DNA of 64,000 nt from Peptostreptococcaceae bacterium (GTDB lineage: Bacteria; Bacillota; Clostridia; Peptostreptococcales; Anaerovoracaceae), in assembly GCA_016650175.1 (NCBI GenBank), contig JAENWG010000004.1, positions 1 through 64,000 of the forward strand, read 5' to 3'. The position numbers and the translations under genes are program-made. The notes below the pieces were generated by a model. It was not told where the DNA came from, made no database searches, and worked only from the letters and a program-made list of their open reading frames with translations. This document shows, piece by piece, positions 54,864 to 64,000 of the stretch. Numbering within the stretch: position 1 is the first letter of the stretch; each line of letters begins with the position of its first letter.

Positions 54864-56633
54864 TTACTCCTTGTTGTACGTTTTATCTAAATATTTAGGT
54901 AACATTTCCTTTAGTTTTTCGCTCACTTCTAGTGGTGTTAAATCCACCTGAGCTCCTGCTGCTGTCAAATGTCCCCCGCCGTTAAATTCTTCCATTATTA
55001 TTTGAACATTTATTTCTCCTAGTGATCTCGCGCTAATTACTGTTACGTTCCTATCGTTTTTACCCATTACAAACGAGGCTTTTATTCCTTTAACTGTAAG
55101 GAGCTGATCCGCCACTTGTGAATTTATTATTTGTGCTTCTGTAGAATATCCTTCGGATATAGCAAGTGCTATTCCTTGTTCTAAATATTCTGCATTTGCT
55201 ATCGCTTCTGCTCGAGCTTGAAAAGTCGTGGCTTCTATTTGGAAAAACCTCTTTACTTCTGCAGTATCTGCTCCTGCTCTTCTAAGCCAAGCTGCTGCCT
55301 CAAAGGTTCTAACGCCTGTTTTCGTGGCAAAGCTATTAGTATCAACTGTAATTCCAGCTAATAAAGCTTCCGCTTCAAATTTACTTACATTTTTTTTATC
55401 AATTGAATACTGTATCATTTCAGTAACTAGTTCGCTTGCTGATGATGCATAAGACTCAATATATGCTAACGTAGTATCTTCTATTGCGTCTTCCGCCATT
55501 CTATGATGATCAATAATTGCAATTTTATTAGTACACTTAAGCAATTCTTCACACTCGACCAAGTTTGGCCTGTGAGTGTCTACAATTATTACAAGTGTAT
55601 CTTCGTCGCACAGCTCTATCGCTCTAGCTCTGCTTATTATTGCATATTTACCTATTTCTTTAGCTTGATTATATATACGCTGTAGTGCTTCGTTAAATTC
55701 TTCTATTACAATATATGCATCCTTTTCGCACGATTCACACATCATAGTTGCTCCGATGGATGCTCCAAAACAATCCAAGTCTGGCCATTTATGGCCCATA
55801 ATAAGAACTTTAGAAGACTCTTTTATCAGTTGTTTTAACACGTGCCCTATTATTCTAGACTTACCTTTATTACTTTTTTCTACGGTTTGAAGTTTTCCTC
55901 CGTAGTAATGCATACGGTTACCGTTTTTTACTACAGCTTGGTCTCCGCCTCTACCCAAGGCAAGATCTACTGCTGCCTGCGCATATTCTTCTGTTTGTGC
56001 AGGAGAATCTCCAGATATACCCATGCCAATACTCAGGCTTACCGGAAAATCAACCATAGACTCAATTTTTCTAACTTCATCTAATATTTCGAATTTGCTT
56101 TCAATAATGTTATCAGCATTTTCTCTATAGATGAACATTATATATTCATCTTCAGTAACTCTACTAACTGATGCTTTATAATTTGATGCCCAATTTCTTA
56201 TTACTTTATCTACTTGTGTAGGAACCATCATTTTGTTCTCACCTTTAGTACTGGCAATTAACTCATCATAATTATCAATATGTATTAGTAGCATTGCTAG
56301 CTTTTTATTTTTATAACTTGCTTTATATTTTTCTCTCTTTGTTACATCTAAAAAATATACGAAAAGTAAGCTGTTCTCATCAATTTTTGAGAGCATACTA
56401 AAAGTTTTGCCATTTCTTTCTATTGTTTTTTCTTTTTCCTCTTTGCTACTATTTATAAGTTCTGAAGGTTTTACTCCAGTTAGCGCAAATAAATTTGCGC
56501 CTATGATTCCATCGTATGCAAACACGATATTCATCTTCTGGTTGGCGTCTTTTACGTTTCCTTCTTCATCTATAACACAACATGGCAAAGGTATATTTAT
56601 TAACAAGTTTTTGATATTGCAATTTTCGTCCAT
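54864..56633 (-). CDS. GdpP/YybT-like c-di-AMP phosphodiesterase (PAS, degenerate GGDEF, DHH-DHHA1), no N-terminal TM
   Basis: PAS-like N-terminus, degenerate GGDEF (VTEDEYIMFIYR), VLIMGHKWPDLDCFGASIG, IIDHHRMAED, NGGGHLTAAGAQV. Confidence 0.88.
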   Translation of the reverse strand: MDENCNIKNLLINIPLPCCVIDEEGNVKDANQKMNIVFAYDGIIGANLFALTGVKPSELINSSKEEKEKTIERNGKTFSMLSKIDENSLLFVYFLDVTKREKYKASYKNKKLAMLLIHIDNYDELIASTKGENKMMVPTQVDKVIRNWASNYKASVSRVTEDEYIMFIYRENADNIIESKFEILDEVRKIESMVDFPVSLSIGMGISGDSPAQTEEYAQAAVDLALGRGGDQAVVKNGNRMHYYGGKLQTVEKSNKGKSRIIGHVLKQLIKESSKVLIMGHKWPDLDCFGASIGATMMCESCEKDAYIVIEEFNEALQRIYNQAKEIGKYAIISRARAIELCDEDTLVIIVDTHRPNLVECEELLKCTNKIAIIDHHRMAEDAIEDTTLAYIESYASSASELVTEMIQYSIDKKNVSKFEAEALLAGITVDTNSFATKTGVRTFEAAAWLRRAGADTAEVKRFFQIEATTFQARAEAIANAEYLEQGIALAISEGYSTEAQIINSQVADQLLTVKGIKASFVMGKNDRNVTVISARSLGEINVQIIMEEFNGGGHLTAAGAQVDLTPLEVSEKLKEMLPKYLDKTYNKE

Positions 56634-56651
56634 TATATTCCTCAGTTCTGT

Positions 56652-57533
56652 TTAGTCTCTAATGCTTCTCAATAAGTCTATTAATCTATTCAATTCCTCT
56701 ATACTATAATATTGCAATTCTATCTTTCCTGATTTCCCATTATCGTTTATAAGAACCTTTGTTCCTAATTTAACTTTTAATTCGTCTTCGACAGATAGAA
56801 TTTCGCTTGACTTTACTTTATCCTTTTTTACGTTCGTTATATTTTTTTTATTAGCTAGTATTTTTTCGGTTTCTCTAACAGAAAGACCTTTTTTTATAAT
56901 CCTATCGCAAAGTTCTAATTGCAAATCCTCGTCTGTAAGTCCTGCTATTGATCTGCCGTGGGCTGCTGAAATCTCATTAGATGCAATATGGTTTTGAATT
57001 TTATCAGGAAGTTTAAGTAAACGAAGCGAATTTGCTATATATGGTCTACTTTTTCCTACACTATCAGATACTTGTTCTTGAGTAAGATTGTACTTCTTGA
57101 GCATCTTTTTCAAACCTAGCGCTTCTTCTATAGGATTTAAATCTTCTCGTTGCATGTTTTCTATTATAGCTACTAGCATGTTTTGTTTATCATCAAAATC
57201 CCTTACTATGCAAGGTACTTTCTTAAGGCCAGCTTTTCTAGAGGCTCTCCATCTTCTTTCACCGGCTACTATTTCATAACCTTTTTGTGTATTTCTTAAT
57301 ACAAGAGGTTGAATTACTCCATTATCTTTAATTGATGATGCAAGCTCATCTAACTTTTTTTCATCAAAATGCAATCTAGGTTGTGTAGCATTAGCTCTAA
57401 TGTCATTAATATCTATATAAAGAACTCTGTCTTCATAGTCTTCTTTGTCATTGGTTTCGTTGTCAACAATAGAAGCCGTATCTGCAAATAGGGCATCAAG
57501 GCCTCTTCCTAATCCACTTTTTTTAGCAGCCAT
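56652..57533 (-). CDS. parB: Chromosome partitioning protein ParB/Spo0J
   Basis: GLGRGLDALFAD, GERRWRASRKAGLKKVPCIVRDFDD, ENMQREDLNPIEEA, VGKSRPYIANSLRLLKLP. Confidence 0.96.
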   Translation of the reverse strand: MAAKKSGLGRGLDALFADTASIVDNETNDKEDYEDRVLYIDINDIRANATQPRLHFDEKKLDELASSIKDNGVIQPLVLRNTQKGYEIVAGERRWRASRKAGLKKVPCIVRDFDDKQNMLVAIIENMQREDLNPIEEALGLKKMLKKYNLTQEQVSDSVGKSRPYIANSLRLLKLPDKIQNHIASNEISAAHGRSIAGLTDEDLQLELCDRIIKKGLSVRETEKILANKKNITNVKKDKVKSSEILSVEDELKVKLGTKVLINDNGKSGKIELQYYSIEELNRLIDLLRSIRD

Positions 57534-58309
57534 TATATTTTATTATCCTCCGATTCAAGAAATTCATTAGCAAACTCCATATATGCTTGTGCGCCTTTCG
57601 ATTTAGGATCATACTCAGTAATTGGCATACCATAACTTGGTGCTTCTGCCAATCTAACATTTCTTGGTATTACTCTTGTATATACCTTATTTCCGAAATG
57701 TTTTTTAACTTCTTGTACTACCTGTATTGAAAGATTTGTTCTTCCGTCAAACATACTTAAAATTACACCCTCTATTTCAAGATCTTTGTTTAATTTCTTT
57801 TTCACAATGTCTATAGTGCTTAATAACTGACTAACACCTTCAAGAGCATAGAATTCACACTGTATTGGTATTAATACGCTATCTACTGCAGCAAGAGAGT
57901 TAATTGTAAGCAATCCTAACGAAGGCGGACAGTCTATGAAAATATAGTCATAGTTGTCTCTGACTTTTTCTAACGCTTTCTTCAGTCTCTTTTCCCTGCC
58001 TTCTATATTTACAAGCTCTATTTCTGCTCCAGCCAAGTCAACGCTAGCAGGTATTATGTCTAAATTCTTTACCGAAGTCTTCATAATCGTTTTGTTAGTA
58101 TCATATTCATCTCGTATTAAGAGTTCATAGGTCGTGTTTTCTAAGTTCTTCTTTGCTATACCTAATCCACTTGTAGTGTTTCCTTGTGGGTCGATGTCAA
58201 CTACAAGTATCTTCTTGCCTTTTAATGCTAAACAAGCGCTCAAGTTTATGTTTGTAGTAGTTTTTCCTACTCCACCCTTTTGATTGAATATTGCTATTAT
58301 TTTGCCCAT
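57533..58309 (-). CDS. parA: Chromosome partitioning ATPase ParA/Soj
   Basis: MGKIIAIFNQKGGVGKTTTNINLSACLA, VDIDPQGNTTSGLG, IDCPPSLGLLTINSL. Confidence 0.97.
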   Translation of the reverse strand: MGKIIAIFNQKGGVGKTTTNINLSACLALKGKKILVVDIDPQGNTTSGLGIAKKNLENTTYELLIRDEYDTNKTIMKTSVKNLDIIPASVDLAGAEIELVNIEGREKRLKKALEKVRDNYDYIFIDCPPSLGLLTINSLAAVDSVLIPIQCEFYALEGVSQLLSTIDIVKKKLNKDLEIEGVILSMFDGRTNLSIQVVQEVKKHFGNKVYTRVIPRNVRLAEAPSYGMPITEYDPKSKGAQAYMEFANEFLESEDNKI

Positions 58310-58384
58310 CAGACTGCAATTCCTCCCTATTTATAATACGTATTATTATATACTATTCTACTATATTATTCTATCTGTTTTTTG

Positions 58385-58400
58385 TGTTTCACGTGAAACA
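58385..58400. promoter_or_regulatory. parS: parS site TGTTTCACGTGAAACA
   Basis: Exact 16-bp consensus palindrome. Confidence 0.95.
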
Positions 58401-58423
58401 TATGGTAAAACGCGCTCACACGA

Positions 58424-58439
58424 TGTTTCACGTGAAACA
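58424..58439. promoter_or_regulatory. parS: parS site TGTTTCACGTGAAACA
   Basis: Exact 16-bp consensus palindrome. Confidence 0.95.
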
Positions 58440-58444
58440 TCTGC

Positions 58445-59170
58445 CTATTTAATCGGTTCTTTTGCTGGTTTTCCTTCTCTTCTAGGATATTCTATTGGAG
58501 TTTTTTTTATCTTTTTTGTTATAACTAGCTTATGATTATCTATGTTTTTATACTTGCTATAACCTTCATTAACCACTTCAACTACTTCTCCACCCAGTGT
58601 TCTAACTGATTTTTCCGCTTCTACCATTTCATCTTCTATGTTTTTTCCTTTATAGGCAATAAAGTTTCCTCCGACTTTCACTAACGGTAAACAGTATTCC
58701 ATCAGTACATTCATGGTTGCTACAGCTTTAGCAACGCAAAGATCATATTTTTCTCTATGGGTTTTGCTCTTCCCAAGCGTTTCGGCTCTTCCATGTATCG
58801 TTCTCACGTTTTTGATTGAAAGTTTATCGCAAAGTTCATCAATTATTTTTAGTTTTTTATTTAGAGAGTCTACTAGTACAAACTCCTTTTCAGGAAAAGC
58901 AATAGCTAACGGCACTCCCGGAAAACCTGCACCCGTTCCTATGTCTACAATTTTCTTACTATTGATAAATTCTTTTCTTTTTATTAGCAAAAGGGCATCA
59001 ATTAACTGTTTTTCAATAAATTCTTCTTCTTCTCTTATCGCCGTTAAATTAATGCTTTGGTTTTTCAACAGAATTTCTTCCATATATAAAATCATTTTTC
59101 CCGCAGCTTCATCTTTTATTTCTATATCATTCTTTTTTAATTCTTCCAATAGTTTTTCTTTATTTCCCAT
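58445..59170 (-). CDS. rsmG: 16S rRNA (guanine527-N7)-methyltransferase
   Basis: [43 protein letters not shown]. Confidence 0.96.
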   Translation of the reverse strand: MGNKEKLLEELKKNDIEIKDEAAGKMILYMEEILLKNQSINLTAIREEEEFIEKQLIDALLLIKRKEFINSKKIVDIGTGAGFPGVPLAIAFPEKEFVLVDSLNKKLKIIDELCDKLSIKNVRTIHGRAETLGKSKTHREKYDLCVAKAVATMNVLMEYCLPLVKVGGNFIAYKGKNIEDEMVEAEKSVRTLGGEVVEVVNEGYSKYKNIDNHKLVITKKIKKTPIEYPRREGKPAKEPIK

Positions 59171-61064
59171 TTCTTTTTTCCTTTTCCAGATATACCATAA
59201 GAACGCTTATATCCGCTGGTGAAACCCCTGATATTCTAGTGGCCTGTCCAATGGTTATTGGCTTTACTTTATTTAGTTTCTGAGTTGCTTCTATTCTAAG
59301 ACCACTGATATTGCTATAGTCTAAGGTTTCATCCAGCTTTCTCTTTTCCATTTTCTTTTGCTTCGTTACTTGCTGTAACTGCTTATTAATATATCCTTCA
59401 TACTTTATTTGGACTATTATTTGAGTAATTTCATGATAAGCCAAATTTGGTCTTTCCTCTTGATCTATTTCTTTTATGCTTTCATATGTCATCTCCGGCC
59501 TTCTCAGAAGTTCGCTCAAACTTATTTTATTATTAAGTGCTGTGCTTCCTCTTTCAATTAGAAATTCATTGACTTTAGAAGGCATTATATATGTATTATC
59601 AAGTCTTTCTCTTTCTTTTCTTATTCTTTCTTTCTTTTCTAAGAACTTATTATATCTTTCTTCTGATACGCTACCATATTGATAACCTATTTCTGTAAGC
59701 CTTGTATCAGCATTGTCCTGTCTTAAAAGCAACCTGTATTCTGCTCTTGACGTCATAATTCTATACGGTTCATTAGTCCCTTTAGTTACTAAGTCATCTA
59801 TAAGTACACCTATATATGCATCACTTCTTCCAAGCACTAGTGGTTCTTTGTCTCTTATCTTTCTTACTGCATTTATTCCAGCTATTAATCCTTGTGCTGC
59901 AGCTTCTTCGTACCCAGAACTACCGTTAAATTGTCCTGCGCAGAAAAGGTTTTTTATAGCTTTGCTCTCTAAGCTAACCTTAAGTTCCAACGGATCAATA
60001 CAATCATATTCTATTGCATATGCTGGTCTTACGATTTCTATATCTTCTAGTCCAGGGATTGTCTTATAAAAGCTTTCCTGTACGTCTTCTGGCAAACTCG
60101 AAGACATTCCTTGAATATATACTTCATCAGTGTCTAATCCTTCAGGTTCTACAAACAGTTGATGTCTGTCCTTATCCTTGAATCTGTCTATCTTATCTTC
60201 TATTGAAGGACAGTATCTAGGACCTACTCCTTCTATGTTCCCTGAAAACAGTGCAGATTTGTTGATGTTTTTTCTTATTACGTTATGTGTATTCTCGTTA
60301 GTGTATGATAACCAGCAAGGTACCTGCTCCTTTTCAAGCGTTTCATTTTGAAAAGAAAACGGAACAATTTTTTCATCCCCATCTTGCCTTAACATTTTAT
60401 CGTAATTTAATGACTTAGAAAGAGCTCTACAAGGAGTACCTGTTTTAAATCTTCTAAGTGGTAATCCACATTTCTTGAGGCTATCTGCTAGCTTTATACT
60501 AGGAGTAAGACCGTTAGGTCCGCCATCATAAAAACTATTGCCAATAAATATTCTTCCGCCTAAAAATGTTCCCGTGGATAATATTACAGCCTTTGCTGTA
60601 AAATATGTATCTGTTCTAGTTACTACTCCTACTACAGCATCTTCTTCAATTATTAAATCCACTACTTCTGCTTGCTTTAAGGATACAAGTGACTCATTTT
60701 CTATAACTTTTTTCATCTCAATGTGATACTGTTGTTTATCAGATTGGACACGTAGAGAATGTACCGCTGGTCCTTTCGAAAGGTTAAGCATTTTGCTTTG
60801 AATAAACGTTTTATCTGTGTTTATTGCCATTTCTCCGCCTAAAGCATCTATTTCTCTTACCAAATGTCCTTTACCTGTTCCTCCAATTGAAGGATTACAG
60901 GGCATCATAGCAACAGCTTCTAAATTAATAGAAAAAAGTAATGTCTTCATTCCCATTCTTCCTGCTATTAATCCGGCTTCACATCCGGCATGGCCGGCTC
61001 CGACTACAATTATGTCATAGTCTCCCATATGTATTTTTGTTTTTTTACATTCTTCTATTCTCAT
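59160..61064 (-). CDS. mnmG: tRNA uridine-5-carboxymethylaminomethyl modification enzyme MnmG
   Basis: [43 protein letters not shown]. Start 61064 or internal Met 61028. Confidence 0.96.
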   Translation of the reverse strand: MRIEECKKTKIHMGDYDIIVVGAGHAGCEAGLIAGRMGMKTLLFSINLEAVAMMPCNPSIGGTGKGHLVREIDALGGEMAINTDKTFIQSKMLNLSKGPAVHSLRVQSDKQQYHIEMKKVIENESLVSLKQAEVVDLIIEEDAVVGVVTRTDTYFTAKAVILSTGTFLGGRIFIGNSFYDGGPNGLTPSIKLADSLKKCGLPLRRFKTGTPCRALSKSLNYDKMLRQDGDEKIVPFSFQNETLEKEQVPCWLSYTNENTHNVIRKNINKSALFSGNIEGVGPRYCPSIEDKIDRFKDKDRHQLFVEPEGLDTDEVYIQGMSSSLPEDVQESFYKTIPGLEDIEIVRPAYAIEYDCIDPLELKVSLESKAIKNLFCAGQFNGSSGYEEAAAQGLIAGINAVRKIRDKEPLVLGRSDAYIGVLIDDLVTKGTNEPYRIMTSRAEYRLLLRQDNADTRLTEIGYQYGSVSEERYNKFLEKKERIRKERERLDNTYIMPSKVNEFLIERGSTALNNKISLSELLRRPEMTYESIKEIDQEERPNLAYHEITQIIVQIKYEGYINKQLQQVTKQKKMEKRKLDETLDYSNISGLRIEATQKLNKVKPITIGQATRISGVSPADISVLMVYLEKEKRNGK

Positions 61065-61065
61065 A

Positions 61066-62439
61066 TTATTTACCCAGGCAAAATGTCGAAAAAACTCTAT
61101 CTATGATATCGTCTTCTATTGTTTCGCCAAGTATCTCTCCTAACAATTTATATGCGTTATTTATATCTATTTCTACTATCTCCAGTGCCTCATTTTTCTT
61201 TATCAATTCTGTTCCATCGTCAATAGACAATTTGGCTTTAATTAGAAGGTCTTTGTGCCTGGAATTGTTAACTGTATGGCTTTCTTGCTGCTTTATTTTA
61301 CCACCTAAAAACATCTCTTCTATCGCTTTTTTTACATCTTTAAGCCCTGACATATCTTTCATAGATGTTCTAATTATTTTAGCCTCTGGTATCATATTTT
61401 TTACATGTTTTTCTTCTAATTTTAACTCGAGATCTATTTTATTAATTACTATTAAAACTTTTCTGTCATTAATTTTTTCTATAATATTAACATCTTCTTC
61501 ATCCAACATTCTACTGCTATCTAGAACCAAAATGCCCAAGTCCGCATTATTGAATTTTTCTTTTGATCTCTCAATGCCGTGCTTTTCAATTTCATTTTCA
61601 GATTTTCTTATTCCTGCTGTATCTGTCAGTATTATAGGTATTCCGCCTATATTTACGCTTTCTTCTATCGTATCTCTCGTTGTTCCTGGTACTGATGTAA
61701 CAATTACTCTATTTTCTCCAAGTATAGAATTCATTAATGATGATTTTCCTACGTTAGGTTTCCCTACTATAGCAACTCTTATACCCTCATTAAAGATTCT
61801 TCCTATTTCTGCCGAATCAATCAATTCCTTAATTTCTATATTAACTTCTTTTAACTTTTTTTCGATTTCCTTATACAATACTTGTTCTATATCCTCGTCT
61901 GGATAATCAATGTTTACCGTTATTTGAGCTAAAACATTTAGAAGTTCTTCTCTTATTTCTGCAACTACAGAACTAAAACCTCCTTGTAAATGGTTAATTG
62001 CCACATTAAAACCCTTATCAGTTTTCGCTTTAATTAAATCTATTACAGCTTCAGCCTGTGACAAATCTAACCTTCCATTTAAAAAGGCCCTCTTTGTGAA
62101 TTCACCGGGTTCTGCTAATCTAGCTCCACTATTTAACACTAAATCAAGTATTCTTTTCTGAGATATGATGCTACCATGACAGTTTATTTCAACCACATCT
62201 TCACATGTATACGTATTGGGGGCTTTCATATATACAGATAAAACTTCATCAATAGTTTCCATATTTTCAGGATTTACTATATTCCCGTAATACATATGTC
62301 TATCAATAAATTCATTTTTACTGTTTTCTCTAACGAATATTTTATTTAATATATCAAAAGATTCTTGCCCGCTTATTCTTACTATACCTATTCCACCTTC
62401 GCCTAATGCGGTTGAAATAGCCGCTATAGTATCTTCCAT
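61066..62439 (-). CDS. mnmE: tRNA modification GTPase MnmE
   Basis: [50 protein letters not shown]-terminal CLGK. Confidence 0.97.
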   Translation of the reverse strand: MEDTIAAISTALGEGGIGIVRISGQESFDILNKIFVRENSKNEFIDRHMYYGNIVNPENMETIDEVLSVYMKAPNTYTCEDVVEINCHGSIISQKRILDLVLNSGARLAEPGEFTKRAFLNGRLDLSQAEAVIDLIKAKTDKGFNVAINHLQGGFSSVVAEIREELLNVLAQITVNIDYPDEDIEQVLYKEIEKKLKEVNIEIKELIDSAEIGRIFNEGIRVAIVGKPNVGKSSLMNSILGENRVIVTSVPGTTRDTIEESVNIGGIPIILTDTAGIRKSENEIEKHGIERSKEKFNNADLGILVLDSSRMLDEEDVNIIEKINDRKVLIVINKIDLELKLEEKHVKNMIPEAKIIRTSMKDMSGLKDVKKAIEEMFLGGKIKQQESHTVNNSRHKDLLIKAKLSIDDGTELIKKNEALEIVEIDINNAYKLLGEILGETIEDDIIDRVFSTFCLGK

Positions 62440-62459
62440 GTTTTTCTCCTAAATTAAAT

Positions 62460-62487
62460 TAAAAAGACCCTTATTAGGGTCTTTTTA
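62460..62487 (-). terminator. Intrinsic terminator between jag and mnmE
   Basis: AAAAAGACCC-TTATTA-GGGTCTTTTT. Confidence 0.7.
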
Positions 62488-63237
62488 TTATTTCAATTCG
62501 ATAACAACTCTTCTGTAAGGATCTTGTCCTTCACTTCGTGTAATTACATTTGAATTACTTTGAAGTGTTGAATGGATAATTTTCCTCTCATATGGGTTCA
62601 TAGGCTCCAGCTTAACGCTTTTTTTCGTTCTTACTACTTTATCAGCTAGTCTGTTAGCTAAACCAATTAAAGTTTTTTCTCTTTTAGAACGATAGTTTTC
62701 AGCATCTAATATTACCCTTGTGTATTCATCCTTGTTTTTATTTATTGCCAAACTAGTTAAGTACTGTATAGAATCTAATGTTTGACCTCTTTTGCCAATA
62801 ATTGTTCCTGTGTCTTTACCATCTATATCTATGTGAACTAAATTTTCTCCGACCCTAACAGCAAAAGTAAACTCTAATCCCATATTCTCTGTTACATTCT
62901 TTAAAAATTCTTTAGCTGGATGTTCTTCAACAACTTCTAAACATAAATATTCTTCAGAAATGCTTTCTATATGTTCCGGTACAACTTCAGGTTCTTCTTT
63001 CTTTGTTACCTTTTCAATTACTTTTTCAGTAATTGTTTCTTTTTTTATGGTGCTTTCTTTTTCTTCTTTTTTCTTCATCACTCTTACTTTGGCTAGCTTA
63101 GAACCTATACCAAAGAAGCCTTTACTTGGTTCTTCTAATATTGTAATATCTACTTCGTCAATGGTTAAGGCTAAGTCTTTTATCGCTAACTCAACTGCGG
63201 TATCAACATCGCTTCCCCATTTTTCTGAATATTCCAT
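62488..63237 (-). CDS. jag: Jag/KhpB RNA-binding protein (Jag-N, KH, R3H)
   Basis: GFFGIGSKLAKVRV, GTIIGKRGQTLDSIQYLTSLAINK, MNPYERKIIHSTLQ. Confidence 0.93.
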   Translation of the reverse strand: MEYSEKWGSDVDTAVELAIKDLALTIDEVDITILEEPSKGFFGIGSKLAKVRVMKKKEEKESTIKKETITEKVIEKVTKKEEPEVVPEHIESISEEYLCLEVVEEHPAKEFLKNVTENMGLEFTFAVRVGENLVHIDIDGKDTGTIIGKRGQTLDSIQYLTSLAINKNKDEYTRVILDAENYRSKREKTLIGLANRLADKVVRTKKSVKLEPMNPYERKIIHSTLQSNSNVITRSEGQDPYRRVVIELK

Positions 63238-63274
63238 ACTTCTTTTCCTCCATTAGTAAATAATGAAAAAGAAA

Positions 63275-63994
63275 TTACTTTTTACTCTTTTTCTTATTAT
63301 TTTTCCCTTGATCCTTCTGCATATCTTTCCTTAATTTGTTCATTCTAATATTAAAGAATATTTGAATAAATTGACCGAAAAACCAATATAATGCTAATCC
63401 TGCGGGGTATGATCTTGCCAGCCACAATATTGAAACAGGAAAAACATATTTCATTACTGCTTGCATTGCTTGACCCTGTCCTGCTGCGCCACCGCTATCG
63501 GTCATCGCTTTGTTCATAGAAAAAGAAACAAAAGTTGCTATTCCGGCTAAGATAGGTAATATCCATAAATCCGGTTGACTCATATCCTTAATCCATAAAA
63601 AAGATTCATGAATTGCAAACAACATATTGTCATCAGCAATATATAACATAGGGTTTCTAAGCAAGGCAAATAGACCCATTATTATAGGCATCTGAATTAA
63701 CATAGGAAGACAACCACCCGCCGGGTTAAATCCTTCTTCCTTATACAATTCCGATATCTTTTGATTCATTGTTTCTTTATCATCTGCATATCGATTTTGT
63801 ATTTCTTTCATTTTTGGTTGTATACTAGACATTGCTGCTGTAGATTTGATTTGCCTAGCATATAGAGGATAAAGTAATCCTTTTACAATTAAGGTAAGAA
63901 TTACTAAAGCAAGCCCATAACTACCTACAAAATTGTAAATATAGGTTAATAAATACCCTAATGGTTTTGCTACTAATCCAAATATACTGTTCAT
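63275..63994 (-). CDS. yidC: YidC/Oxa1 membrane protein insertase
   Basis: YNFVGSYGLALVILTLIVKGLLYPLYARQIKSTAAMSSIQPKMKEIQ, GCLPMLIQMPI. Open frame continues to the window edge, so the start is not certain. Confidence 0.93.
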   Translation of the reverse strand: MNSIFGLVAKPLGYLLTYIYNFVGSYGLALVILTLIVKGLLYPLYARQIKSTAAMSSIQPKMKEIQNRYADDKETMNQKISELYKEEGFNPAGGCLPMLIQMPIIMGLFALLRNPMLYIADDNMLFAIHESFLWIKDMSQPDLWILPILAGIATFVSFSMNKAMTDSGGAAGQGQAMQAVMKYVFPVSILWLARSYPAGLALYWFFGQFIQIFFNIRMNKLRKDMQKDQGKNNKKKSKK

Positions 63995-64000
63995 TAACTT

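Noticed and set aside
60941-61906. 321-aa plus-strand ORF across the mnmG/mnmE junction
   Set aside because: Antisense to two strongly conserved genes; translation is low-complexity Ser/Ile/Leu
1-64000. CRISPR arrays, rRNA, tRNA genes, prophage or antiphage modules
   Set aside because: No regularly spaced repeats, cas genes, phage structural genes or cloverleaf sequences were recognised by eye; a tRNAscan/CRISPR finder run would be needed for certainty

Overview
This 64 kb window is AT-rich chromosomal DNA from a low-GC, anaerobic Firmicute. It looks like Clostridia; the family is not established from sequence alone. The right end (about 48-64 kb) is the conserved origin-proximal block, read on the minus strand: yidC, jag, mnmE, mnmG, rsmG, parA, parB, gdpP-like, rplI, dnaB, DnaD-like, with two perfect parS sites at 58385-58400 and 58424-58439. 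The middle holds translation and envelope genes (rho, DUF1385, prmC, ddl, cca, rpmE, prfA, sua5, rpiB, upp, tyrS). A plus-strand 2-ketoacid:ferredoxin oxidoreductase operon interrupts these. The left part has a complete glycine cleavage operon (gcvT-H-PA-PB-lplA-lpdA) behind a tandem glycine riboswitch, and a redox/sulfur island (rubrerythrin, Crp/Fnr, CoA-disulfide-reductase-like fusion). The best candidates for something undescribed are: (1) a tightly coupled three-gene operon of an ICMT-like membrane methyltransferase, a GH3-family acyl-adenylating enzyme and a 7TM-GAF-degenerate GGDEF-HD-GYP receptor (6.3-11.05 kb); (2) a structured leader with an intrinsic-terminator hairpin upstream of the ketoacid:ferredoxin oxidoreductase operon (31.1-31.2 kb); (3) two directly repeated IS-end remnants bracketing a class I aldolase gene (22.98-24.28 kb); (4) a divergent rubrerythrin and redox regulon. 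No CRISPR array, rRNA gene, tRNA gene or prophage was recognised. All family assignments are from reading motifs by eye; no database search was run.
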